DNA of 64,000 nucleotides from Alcaligenes pakistanensis (GTDB lineage Bacteria > Pseudomonadota > Gammaproteobacteria > Burkholderiales > Burkholderiaceae_B): NCBI RefSeq assembly GCF_014652815.1, contig NZ_BMZN01000004.1, forward strand, positions 65,137 to 129,136. The letters run 5' to 3'. The first letter of the stretch is position 1; every line of letters starts with the position of its first letter. A program made the position numbers and the translations under genes. The notes under the pieces are model-generated. The model did not search any database and was not told where the DNA came from. It was given only the letters and a program-made list of their open reading frames with translations. Below are positions 9,892 through 17,314 of this stretch, piece after piece.

Positions 9892-11325
9892 ATGAAGCCA
9901 ACTACTTTATTTGCTGCCCTGCTGGGCATCGCGATCGGCGCCGGTGGCGCCATTTATTACGCCAAAAACGTACCCACACCGGCCGCAAACAGCCCGGTCA
10001 GCGCCCCCAGCACCATCGGCTCCGCCCAAACCCTGACGCTGGGCCAGTCCAGCTCCGGTGAATTGACCAGCAAGAGCTTTTTGAACCTGAGCGATGGCGT
10101 ACGTAGCAGCCTGTTTGATGTGAAGGCCGAAGCAGGCCAGATTATCAAGATCATCGTCAGCGGTCCTTTGCGCCCGCAAATCAGCGTGCTGCGCAATGGC
10201 GAACTGGTGACACGCACTCAGCGTTGCGAAGACTGCCCGGATAGCGAGACCAAAGGTCAGGCGACCTCCCTGGGCTTTAAAGCCGACTTCAACGACACCT
10301 ATCAAGTGGTCGTCAGCGGTTTTAATACCAGCTCCTACGGTCCATTCCAGGTCGTTGTAGACACGCTGAAAGCTTATACCGGCGAGCCCCTGACTCAAGA
10401 CCAGACGATTAATGACTGGGCCTTGGGCGGTCAGAAGCGCTACCGCTTGAATATCGATAAAGACGGCTTGTACAGCATCGCCATGAAGGCTGAGCAAAAC
10501 AGCATGGACGCCTATCTGAAACTGATGGATCGTCGAGGCATGGAGCTGGCTTCGGATGATGACAGCGGTGGTGGCACGGATGCCCGCATGCAGGTTTACC
10601 TGAAGGCGGGTGAATACATTGTTCAGGCCAGCTCGGCCATGGGCGCACAAAACTTCCAGGGCGGTTTCTCGCTGGAAATCAAACCTGAAGAAATGACAGG
10701 CGAGATCGAGCTGAAAACCGGCGACAGCCTGAACCTGGGCGGTGACGGCAAAACAGGTCTGTTCACGGGCGAAACCCAAACCTACAGCTTCACCCTGTCC
10801 GAGCCCAAGCTGGTAACGGTACAAATGGATGCCCAAGGTTTCCAGGCTACGCTGGAAGTGGACTCCAACAGCGCCAATCAATACGGCGATGAAGCGGGTC
10901 AACAACGAGTACGTAGCGTGCTGGCTGCTGGTGAGCATCAGGTGAAGATCTCTGGCTCCAATCAGGCCGGTCTGTATGTTCTGGTGGCCTCGGCCGATGA
11001 GGTGCCTGCGAACGCCGGTGGCGGTGTGCTGCGCGTGGGTGAGCCCCGTCAAGCGCTGATGCTGCAAGGCATCACCAGCGACAGCTACAAACTGAACGTG
11101 CGTCAGGCTGGCAGCTACGTCATCGACATGACATCTCCTACCTTTGACACCTACTTGACGCTACAGAAAGACGGCCAGACCGTGGCTGAAGACGACGACA
11201 GCGGCGGCGACCTGAATGCCCGTCTGGAAGTTCAGCTGGAAGTGGGCGAATACGAAGTGAAAGCCATGTCCTTGGGCAGCTACGACCAAGACATGGAGTA
11301 CGAACTGACGGCCAAACGTCGTTAA
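9892..11325 (+). CDS. Exported protein with repeated PPC-like beta domains
   Basis: The 477-residue protein starts with a hydrophobic segment (residues 5-23) that is a signal peptide or membrane anchor. A low-complexity linker rich in P, A and S follows. The rest contains repeated beta-sandwich units resembling bacterial pre-peptidase C-terminal domains. Two copies share the pattern D-x-Y-L-x-L followed by DDDSGG, then ARxxVxLxxGEYxVxA (centred near residues 220 and 430). Such acidic loops often bind calcium. There is no protease domain, so it may be a stand-alone envelope protein. The two repeats suggest internal duplication. I assign no specific function. Confidence 0.6.
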   Translation: MKPTTLFAALLGIAIGAGGAIYYAKNVPTPAANSPVSAPSTIGSAQTLTLGQSSSGELTSKSFLNLSDGVRSSLFDVKAEAGQIIKIIVSGPLRPQISVLRNGELVTRTQRCEDCPDSETKGQATSLGFKADFNDTYQVVVSGFNTSSYGPFQVVVDTLKAYTGEPLTQDQTINDWALGGQKRYRLNIDKDGLYSIAMKAEQNSMDAYLKLMDRRGMELASDDDSGGGTDARMQVYLKAGEYIVQASSAMGAQNFQGGFSLEIKPEEMTGEIELKTGDSLNLGGDGKTGLFTGETQTYSFTLSEPKLVTVQMDAQGFQATLEVDSNSANQYGDEAGQQRVRSVLAAGEHQVKISGSNQAGLYVLVASADEVPANAGGGVLRVGEPRQALMLQGITSDSYKLNVRQAGSYVIDMTSPTFDTYLTLQKDGQTVAEDDDSGGDLNARLEVQLEVGEYEVKAMSLGSYDQDMEYELTAKRR

Positions 11326-11347
11326 GACGATCCAGGCAGGATGAATC

Positions 11348-11381
11348 AAGGCTGAACGCTCTCGGGCTTTCAGCCTTTTTT
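11348..11381 (+). terminator. Terminator after the PPC-repeat gene
   Basis: AAGGCTGAA pairs with TTTCAGCCTT around a loop of about 11 bases and is followed by a run of T residues. It lies 22 bp after the stop codon. Confidence 0.85.
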
Positions 11382-11537
11382 CTTGTCTGGCTGCTTCCCA
11401 GACCTTGATCTACAGCCAGTAGCAAAGACTTCAGGGTATACACCTAAATGCCTTCCCGTCTTGCCTAAAACCGCGATAACACTGGCTTTCAGCCTTACCT
11501 CCCCCCCTTTTTGACTGGCGTTTGATCTGCTTACGAT

Positions 11538-11584
11538 TTGCTGCTGGGATTTTCTTGATAATATAAATGCAAATCATTATCATT
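11538..11584 (+). promoter_or_regulatory. Promoter with overlapping Fur box for the TPR-sodA unit
   Basis: A plausible -35 (TTGCTG, 11538-11543) and -10 (TATAAA, 11562-11567) are 18 bp apart. AATGCAAATCATTATCATT (11566-11584) follows at once and resembles the 19-bp Fur consensus. Iron-loaded Fur should repress here, so the downstream manganese SOD would be made when iron is scarce. Confidence 0.65.
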
Positions 11585-11624
11585 AATTTCATTATTGATG
11601 CGCTACCTTTATCAGGAGCAATGC

Positions 11625-12104
11625 ATGCAGACACTCAGCCCTCAGCCACAGCACGCGTTAGTTCACCGCGATGAACTAGCCTCCTGGCGTAACTTGATCG
11701 CCCAAGGCAATCAGGCTTTTCAAGCCTGCAATTACACCGATGCCATCGCGCATTATCAACAGGCCCGCGCCTACGTCAAACCCCTGCTGTTTGGCTCTAG
11801 CGAAGGAGCCGACGCCACCATTGCCGCCTGGGTAATTGCCCATTTGAATCTGGCCGATGCCTGCGAGCAACTGGGTCAAAGTGATGAACAAGGCTTGCAC
11901 CTGTGTACGGCTCACGAAACCTTGTGCTGCGCAGCAGCCAATACCCATTTGTCGGACGATTGGCGCATGGCTGCTTGGCAGCATAGCCGGCGCACCTATG
12001 CCGAGCTGGCCCGTTATGCCCGTCGCCACCCCCATCATGTCCCTACCTGCTCCGCCCTGTTTTTAGGGGCGGTAAGTCCGCAGGAACGCTCTTTTTCTCA
12101 TTGA
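11625..12104 (+). CDS. TPR-like small protein upstream of sodA
   Basis: This 159-residue soluble protein is mostly helical. It contains one tetratricopeptide-like pair at residues 22-80 (LIAQGNQAFQACNYTDAIAH, then AHLNLADACEQLGQ). The ATG at 11625 follows AGGAG by six bases; the earlier in-frame ATG at 11595 lies inside the region just after the Fur box. In Pseudomonas a small gene (orfX) of unknown role sits directly before a Fur-regulated sodA, and this arrangement is similar. I infer that it belongs to the low-iron/oxidative response but cannot name its partner. Confidence 0.6.
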   Translation: MQTLSPQPQHALVHRDELASWRNLIAQGNQAFQACNYTDAIAHYQQARAYVKPLLFGSSEGADATIAAWVIAHLNLADACEQLGQSDEQGLHLCTAHETLCCAAANTHLSDDWRMAAWQHSRRTYAELARYARRHPHHVPTCSALFLGAVSPQERSFSH

Positions 12105-12117
12105 ATTTTATTCTGTC

Positions 12118-12140
12118 CCCCAGGCACTGACTGCCTGGGG
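12118..12140 (+). other. Intercistronic hairpin before sodA
   Basis: CCCCAGGCA and TGCCTGGGG form a 9-bp stem with a 5-base loop between the TPR gene and sodA. There is no T-run after it. It may stabilise or process the transcript, or tune sodA expression. It ends six bases before the sodA ribosome binding site. Confidence 0.6.
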
Positions 12141-12158
12141 CTTATCGAGGAGTGCGTT

Positions 12159-12770
12159 TTGTCTTACACCCTACCTGCCCTGCCTTATGCCTACCATGCT
12201 CTGGAGCCTCATATTGATACCCAGACCATGGAAATCCACTACAGCAAACATCATCAGACCTATATCAATAATCTGAATGCAGCGCTGGAGGCAGCTGGTT
12301 TACCTTGTCCACCCATTGATGAGCTGGTTGCCGGCCTGGATACGCTGCCCGAATCTGTGCGAGCTGTGGTCCGCAATAACGGCGGCGGTCATGCTAACCA
12401 CAGTTTGTTCTGGACGGTAATGACACCGGATGCTGATACTTCTGTACCTAAAGACTTGGCTCATGCCATTGAGCGGGATTTGGGTGGTCTTGAGAAATTC
12501 AAGGAAGCGTTTACCAAAGCCGCCATTTCTCGTTTTGGCAGTGGTTGGGCTTGGCTCAGCGTGACACCGGAAAAAAAGCTGGTGGTAGAGAGCACTGGCA
12601 ATCAGGACAGCCCGTTGATGCAGGGAAATACACCTATTTTGGGTCTGGATGTGTGGGAGCACGCTTACTACCTGAAGTATCAGAATCGCCGGCCTGAATA
12701 CATTGCCGCGTTTTTCAATGTCATTAATTGGCCCGAAGTGCTGAGACGATATTTGGAAGCCGTTAAATAA
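12159..12770 (+). CDS. sodA: Manganese superoxide dismutase
   Basis: This 203-residue enzyme dismutates superoxide in the cytoplasm. Metal ligands are His27, His81, Asp164 and His168. The motif [11 protein letters not shown] and the Gln in [10 protein letters not shown] indicate the Mn rather than the Fe type. The start codon is TTG at 12159, preceded by CGAGGAG; the protein then begins [11 protein letters not shown] as in the family. It shares a Fur-controlled transcript with the preceding TPR gene. Iron-starved cells commonly switch from Fe-SOD to Mn-SOD in this way. Confidence 0.93.
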   Translation: MSYTLPALPYAYHALEPHIDTQTMEIHYSKHHQTYINNLNAALEAAGLPCPPIDELVAGLDTLPESVRAVVRNNGGGHANHSLFWTVMTPDADTSVPKDLAHAIERDLGGLEKFKEAFTKAAISRFGSGWAWLSVTPEKKLVVESTGNQDSPLMQGNTPILGLDVWEHAYYLKYQNRRPEYIAAFFNVINWPEVLRRYLEAVK

Positions 12771-12857
12771 GGGATTATTCAGGTCTGGTCTCTTGGCCTG
12801 CTCAGGCAAGGGCACACGGGGCAACAGCCCGTTCCATCACGCATTTTTGTGCGCTCA

Positions 12858-12886
12858 CCCTCCTGACTAGGAGGGTTTTTGTTTTT
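12858..12886 (+). terminator. Terminator after sodA
   Basis: CCCTCCT and AGGAGGG form a 7-bp stem with a 4-base loop followed by TTTTTGTTTTT. It ends the sodA transcript before the LuxR-type regulator. Confidence 0.85.
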
Positions 12887-13007
12887 GTGGAGGGGACAAA
12901 GACCTCCCACTTTTCCGCTGGCTCGGGTATGGCCCCATTGCGCTCTCAGCTACCAGGCGCTAAGTTGATAATTCGCCCCTTTATCAATCGACAAACAGGT
13001 CTGCCCC

Positions 13008-13943
13008 ATGGTGAGTCTTTGCGATCGTATTCAATCCTTACGCACGCTATTTCACTTCGATGCGGTGCAGTTGCTGGGTTGTGCGCCACAAAGCCGTACC
13101 CATCTGGAACTGCATTGCGAGGGCTATAACGTCAGTTGCGCCTCTGCCTTGGGCACGGGCTTCCCACAACTTTACGCACCCGGTTTTACGGCACAAGCCT
13201 CCCCGCTGGATTTGCTGCCGCCGTCTATCTCCGAGTGCTCTGACACCATGAATCCCCCGTTTCGCAGCACGGCCATCTACACCGATGCCTTGCTACGTGG
13301 CGGTTTCCTGGATGGCATGACTGTTGAGCTTCAACATGGCGATACCTACCTTGGAATGGCCCACTTTTCCTCTCAGCAAGCTGGACGCTTTAACCGCCAT
13401 GTGCGCACGCTGGCATTAGGCGCCAAAGTACTGCTGGAAGAGGCCATGCGAAATATCGCGTCGCCAAGTGGCATTGAGCTGCACCTGGTACCGCAAGCGG
13501 GCGGACTGGCCTTGCGGAACGACATGGTGACAGATGCACCGGCCTTCAGCCCCACCCTGGCCAAAGCCCTATCCTTCATGCGCCAGGACGCATCTACCTT
13601 ACAGGCTTACTGGCTGGAAGGAAAACGGAGTTATCGACTGCAGGCGCAGCGCTTTACCAAAGGTGATGTGCTGGTTCGGCTGGTTCCAGCCGCCTTGCCC
13701 GCAGCGCTGAGCGCTAAAGAAATGCAAGTATTGGGCTGGCTGATGACGGGTTATACCGACCGTGAAATCGCAGCCAGCCTGTTCCTAAGCGAGCGCACCG
13801 TACATTCACATGTGACCTCATTGCACCGCAAACTGGGTATCACCCGACGAACGGAGGCGGCCGTCAAGGCGGCCCTGAATCATTGGTATGTACCTGATGC
13901 TCATGGAGCAATCTTGGCCGCGGTGCCCGGACTGTGCCACTAA
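13008..13943 (+). CDS. LuxR-family transcriptional regulator
   Basis: This 311-residue protein carries a C-terminal LuxR/GerE helix-turn-helix at about residues 232-290 (LSAKEMQVLGWLMTGYTDRE, then LFLSERTVHSHVTSLHRKLG). The N-terminal 220 residues show no response-regulator phosphoacceptor pattern and no typical acyl-homoserine-lactone domain; they may form a GAF-like sensor fold. No synthase or kinase is adjacent. It is convergent with the amidohydrolase gene downstream. The signal and target genes are unknown. Confidence 0.75.
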   Translation: MVSLCDRIQSLRTLFHFDAVQLLGCAPQSRTHLELHCEGYNVSCASALGTGFPQLYAPGFTAQASPLDLLPPSISECSDTMNPPFRSTAIYTDALLRGGFLDGMTVELQHGDTYLGMAHFSSQQAGRFNRHVRTLALGAKVLLEEAMRNIASPSGIELHLVPQAGGLALRNDMVTDAPAFSPTLAKALSFMRQDASTLQAYWLEGKRSYRLQAQRFTKGDVLVRLVPAALPAALSAKEMQVLGWLMTGYTDREIAASLFLSERTVHSHVTSLHRKLGITRRTEAAVKAALNHWYVPDAHGAILAAVPGLCH

Positions 13944-13994
13944 AGGGGCTTAGCCCAGTCCGCCGCCAAGTCTTTCTATCCTGCTAAGAACCGA

Positions 13995-15104
13995 TCAACG
14001 CAAAGCATCGAGTAAGACCGCTGCCGCGTCCACCCGAGCCCGCTCGGCATCCAATAGCGTGTCGCCTCCCATGCCCCCCAGGAATTCACCGTAGGGGTCA
14101 GCCAGGGTCCGTACGCCAGTCAGCTCCTCGATAACGGCCTGACCGCAAAATGGCAGATAGTGGGGGCTATAGCCACCTTCCTGCACAAAAGCGATACGGC
14201 CCTCGCAGACTTCCTCGGCGCAATCGATGATCTGGCGTGCCATCTGACGGAACCCGGACGCCGTGACCATCATTCGAGCCAAGGGGTCCATCATGCTGGC
14301 ATCAAAGCCCGAGCCCACAATAATCAATTGCGGTTGATAGGCTCGCAGCGCAGGCAGCACGACCTTTTCAAAGGCATAGGTATAGGCGGCGTTACCGCCA
14401 CCGGGCGGCAGCGGAATGTTCAGGTTGTAACCCAGCCCCTCTCCTTCGCCGTGCTCGTCGGTGAAACCGCTATTGGCCGGAAAGCACAGATGCTGATGTA
14501 GGGAAATCGTCAAAACCGATGGATCATTCCACCAGATGTCCTGAGTGCCATTACCGTGATGCACGTCCCAATCCACAATCGCGACACGATCCAGCCCTAG
14601 TTCCTCGCGCGCATAGGCTGCGGCTACCGAGGTATTGTTGAAAATGCAAAAGCCCATTGCCCCTGCGCGAGGGGCATGGTGGCCGGGAGGATTCACCAAG
14701 GCATAGCCATTACTGACTTCCCGACTGACCACCTGCTTGACCAGCTCAATCGCACCGCCCGCAGACAGCATGGCAATTTCCAGACCGCCATTGCCCATGG
14801 TGGTGATGCCGTCACCGGTATCGCCTCCCGTCGCTAAGGCGCTAACACGTTGCATATTGGCCAGATGCTCTGCCGTATGAACGCGCAAAATATCCTTGTC
14901 GCGGGCAGGCTTGGCCTTAATGGTAGTCAGATGATCAATCTGCCCGGACGCGCAGACCAGCTCGTGAAAACGGCGCTTCGTATCCGGGTGGGCCAAATGG
15001 TGGCCGATGGGCTGTAGGCGTGCGGCCAGATTGGCCGAGGCAAGACTGCCCGTTCCGGTGTCAACCCAACCGTAAAGTGTGTTCCAGATATACCCTGTTG
15101 CCAT
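13995..15104 (-). CDS. hdaH: Histone-deacetylase-like amidohydrolase (HDAH type)
   Basis: This 369-residue zinc hydrolase belongs to the class II histone-deacetylase superfamily. The catalytic pair His142-His143 (PGHHAP), zinc ligands Asp180, His182 (DWDVHHG) and Asp268 (GSGFDAS), and Tyr312 (EGGYSP) fall at exactly the positions reported for HDAH of the Bordetella/Alcaligenes strain FB188. Overall wording is also very close to that protein as I remember it. Bacterial members deacetylate acetylpolyamines, acetoin-type compounds or unknown acyl-lysines; the physiological substrate is not established. The gene appears monocistronic. Confidence 0.92.
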   Translation of the reverse strand: MATGYIWNTLYGWVDTGTGSLASANLAARLQPIGHHLAHPDTKRRFHELVCASGQIDHLTTIKAKPARDKDILRVHTAEHLANMQRVSALATGGDTGDGITTMGNGGLEIAMLSAGGAIELVKQVVSREVSNGYALVNPPGHHAPRAGAMGFCIFNNTSVAAAYAREELGLDRVAIVDWDVHHGNGTQDIWWNDPSVLTISLHQHLCFPANSGFTDEHGEGEGLGYNLNIPLPPGGGNAAYTYAFEKVVLPALRAYQPQLIIVGSGFDASMMDPLARMMVTASGFRQMARQIIDCAEEVCEGRIAFVQEGGYSPHYLPFCGQAVIEELTGVRTLADPYGEFLGGMGGDTLLDAERARVDAAAVLLDALR

Positions 15105-15219
15105 GTCGTCTCCTTTATTTTGGTTTGCTTGGCATAACCATGCTAGAGATCTGGACGGGTAAAAGAATCCGTAGAATTGCCGAATTTAGCACGCACCCTA
15201 GGCGTGCTCAAGATAGACA

Positions 15220-15259
15220 AAGACAGAGGCCGCTTTCAAACCCAAGCGGCCTCTGTCTT
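15220..15259. terminator. Long hairpin between the ABC and amidohydrolase genes
   Basis: Perfect 16-bp arms AAGACAGAGGCCGCTT and AAGCGGCCTCTGTCTT enclose an 8-base loop. It lies 23 bp past the stop of the minus-strand ABC gene and upstream of the amidohydrolase. T-runs are weak on both sides, but the stem is very stable and probably terminates or insulates. Confidence 0.7.
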
Positions 15260-15281
15260 CCTGGCTTTTTGACTCTATGGC

Positions 15282-15923
15282 TTATACCTGCCTGGCGAAC
15301 CACGATGGATCGCCGAGCTCGGCCACATTGATTTCTTCTGCCCCGCAAGCCTGTATCAGTTCCTCATCGTGACCGGCGAACAGCACAACGCGATCCTGAG
15401 ACCAGATTTTGAACTGTTCAGCCAGCACAGCACGAGCCTGCGTATCCAGCCCATTGCTAGGGCCATCTGCAATGACCAGGGCCGGGTCACCCAAGGCGGC
15501 AGCCGTCAGGAAAACCTTGCGGCGTGTACCGGTCGACATCTGCTCAAAGCGCTTATCCAGATGCGGCTCCAGTCCCAGTCTGTATGTCAGATCCAGCACG
15601 CTATCGTCCAGGCGGGTGTTCTTTTCTGCAGCGATTTGCTCCAGCAAGCCACGCCCTGTCTGCGACGGAAACATCAAGCAATTATCAGGCACGTAAGCCA
15701 TGCGGGCTCGGGCTTGCCGTGGCGTTTGAGTCATCGAATGCCCGTCAATCCAAACCTCGCCGGCATCCGGCACGATAAGACCCGCAATGACGCCTAATAA
15801 GGTGGATTTTCCAGTGCTGTCTTCTTCGCATAGCGCCACGCATCCGGGCGAGAAAGTATGCGTCAAACCCTGGAATACGGGGTGGTCGCCATAATGTTTA
15901 CTAAGATTGTCGATGCGTAGCAT
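15282..15923 (-). CDS. Degenerate ABC-type ATPase, orphan
   Basis: This 213-residue protein has the ABC ATPase fold with altered motifs. The Walker A is EEDSTGKST (residues 33-41), keeping GKST but losing two glycines. The signature is STGTRRK (130-136) rather than LSGGQ. The Walker B is ALVIADGPSNGLD, with Gly154 where the catalytic Glu is expected. The H-loop His is present in LFAGHDEE. No permease gene is adjacent. It may bind ATP but hydrolyse it poorly, or have a regulatory role. It is intact and has ordinary codon use, so it is not an obvious pseudogene. Confidence 0.75.
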   Translation of the reverse strand: MLRIDNLSKHYGDHPVFQGLTHTFSPGCVALCEEDSTGKSTLLGVIAGLIVPDAGEVWIDGHSMTQTPRQARARMAYVPDNCLMFPSQTGRGLLEQIAAEKNTRLDDSVLDLTYRLGLEPHLDKRFEQMSTGTRRKVFLTAAALGDPALVIADGPSNGLDTQARAVLAEQFKIWSQDRVVLFAGHDEELIQACGAEEINVAELGDPSWFARQV

Positions 15924-16050
15924 GCTGGAACGTATTGAGAAGGTGACGGAGTTATCTGCACATTAACCTCAAAGCGCCCATCCAGGAAAACCGCCGCCTG
16001 AACGCTAAGGTCGTGCAAGACAAGAGGCTTAAGTATAGGCCCCACGGATT

Positions 16051-16090
16051 AAAAAAATAGCCTGAAACAAGGTGGGCTTGTTCAGGCTAT
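16051..16090 (-). terminator. Terminator of the ZIP transporter gene
   Basis: Arms ATAGCCTGAA-ACAAG and CTTGT-TCAGGCTAT form a stem of about 15 bp that, read on the minus strand, runs into seven T residues (16051-16057). It ends the ZIP gene. Confidence 0.88.
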
Positions 16091-16107
16091 CTTTCTGCTC
16101 GCACGTC

Positions 16108-17052
16108 CTACCCCAAAGCGGTGTCCAGCAACATCATCAGTACAAAGCCAATCATCAAGCCACCCGTGGCAAAAGTTTCATGCCCTTGCCGGTGCGATTC
16201 CGGAATGATCTCGTGGCTGATCACAAACAGCATGGCGCCTGCCGCAAAGCCTAAACCAAAGGGCAAGAGCACCAGCGAACTGCTAACAGCAACGGCACCA
16301 AGCACGGCACCAATAGGCTCGACCAAACCGCTGGCCATCCCCAAAAGCACAGAAAAAGTACGGCTATAGCCAGCGGCTAACAAGGCCAAGGCCACGACCA
16401 AACCTTCGGGAACGTCTTGAATCGCAATACCGGTAGCCAGCGCATTGGCACGCACGCCTTCATTGCCTACATAGCCCACGCCAATCGCCAAACCTTCCGG
16501 AAAGTTGTGCAGGGTAATAGCAATGACAAACAGCCAGGTGCGACGCAACTTGGTGGAAGACGCACTGCCGGGGCCTTCACGCCCCTTGATAAAGTGCTCA
16601 TGGGGCAAGATACGATCCAGCAGCATCAATGACGCGGCACCTAACAAGATAGCCATGCCCACTGCCGAACCCGCCCCCCAGGCGCCGCCACCAAATACCT
16701 GCTGATTTTCCGCCGCTTCCAGACCAGGCAAGACCAGCGAGAAGGCACAAGCGGCCAGCATCACCCCTGCCCCAAAGCCATACAAAGTATCTTGAGTACG
16801 TTGTGACATGGTTTGGGAGAACATGACCGGCACCGTGCCCAGGGCGGTTGCCAGTGCAGCAATCGAGCCACCAACCAAGGCTTGCAAAACCACCGGATGA
16901 TCTTGTGCGTAAAGCCAGAACTGATGACACAGGGCCCAAACGCCCCCCATGGAGATGATCAGTCCAACCCACAGGCGCAGGTGTTGCCGCCAGTTAGGCG
17001 AGGTTCCCTTATTGGGTAAAAAGTAGTGGCTTGTTTTCGGTTTCATAGCCAT
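16108..17052 (-). CDS. ZIP-family divalent metal transporter, ZIPB-like
   Basis: This 314-residue polytopic protein resembles Bordetella bronchiseptica ZIPB, the structurally characterised zinc transporter. It has the metal-site helices TLHNFPEGLAIGVG and AIQDVPEGLVVALALL, plus FVISHEIIPESHRQGHET and the C-terminal GFVLMMLLDTALG. ZIP proteins move Zn2+ and often Fe2+ or Cd2+ into the cytoplasm. An in-frame ATG at 17142 exists; I chose 17052, which is preceded by a GGGGG motif. The upstream intergenic region contains a strong inverted repeat that could be a metalloregulator site. Confidence 0.87.
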   Translation of the reverse strand: MAMKPKTSHYFLPNKGTSPNWRQHLRLWVGLIISMGGVWALCHQFWLYAQDHPVVLQALVGGSIAALATALGTVPVMFSQTMSQRTQDTLYGFGAGVMLAACAFSLVLPGLEAAENQQVFGGGAWGAGSAVGMAILLGAASLMLLDRILPHEHFIKGREGPGSASSTKLRRTWLFVIAITLHNFPEGLAIGVGYVGNEGVRANALATGIAIQDVPEGLVVALALLAAGYSRTFSVLLGMASGLVEPIGAVLGAVAVSSSLVLLPFGLGFAAGAMLFVISHEIIPESHRQGHETFATGGLMIGFVLMMLLDTALG

Positions 17053-17184
17053 GCGCCCCCAGAAAATTACGCCATCCACATTGCCTGTAGAGACGCAAAA
17101 AGCCGTAAAACGGCTCTTTGCTAAAGCATGGATGCGGTACAAACCATAATAGCGATTTCCTAATCGATTTAATATATAAATATC

Positions 17185-17213
17185 GAAATGCTAACAATTC
17201 TCATTAGCATTTC
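17185..17213. promoter_or_regulatory. Inverted repeat upstream of the ZIP gene
   Basis: GAAATGCTAA and TTAGCATTTC are perfect 10-bp arms around a 9-bp spacer. The AT-rich sequence resembles sites of the Fur superfamily (Fur, Zur, Mur) and lies about 130 bp upstream of the ZIP start. It could equally belong to the end of the GTPase operon. Which regulator binds is not known. Confidence 0.5.
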
Positions 17214-17314
17214 AACAAATAAGCAACATCTTAGGAAACCAGCATACGGCTCGACCGTTATTTACGCTATTTTTTGTGCCTCATATCATCATATAAAACC
17301 GAAATATCGATGTT

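Noticed and set aside
9907-11067. Minus-strand ORF of 386 codons opposite the PPC-repeat gene
   Set aside because: It is fully antisense to a gene with signal peptide, repeats and terminator, and its translation has no recognisable motif.
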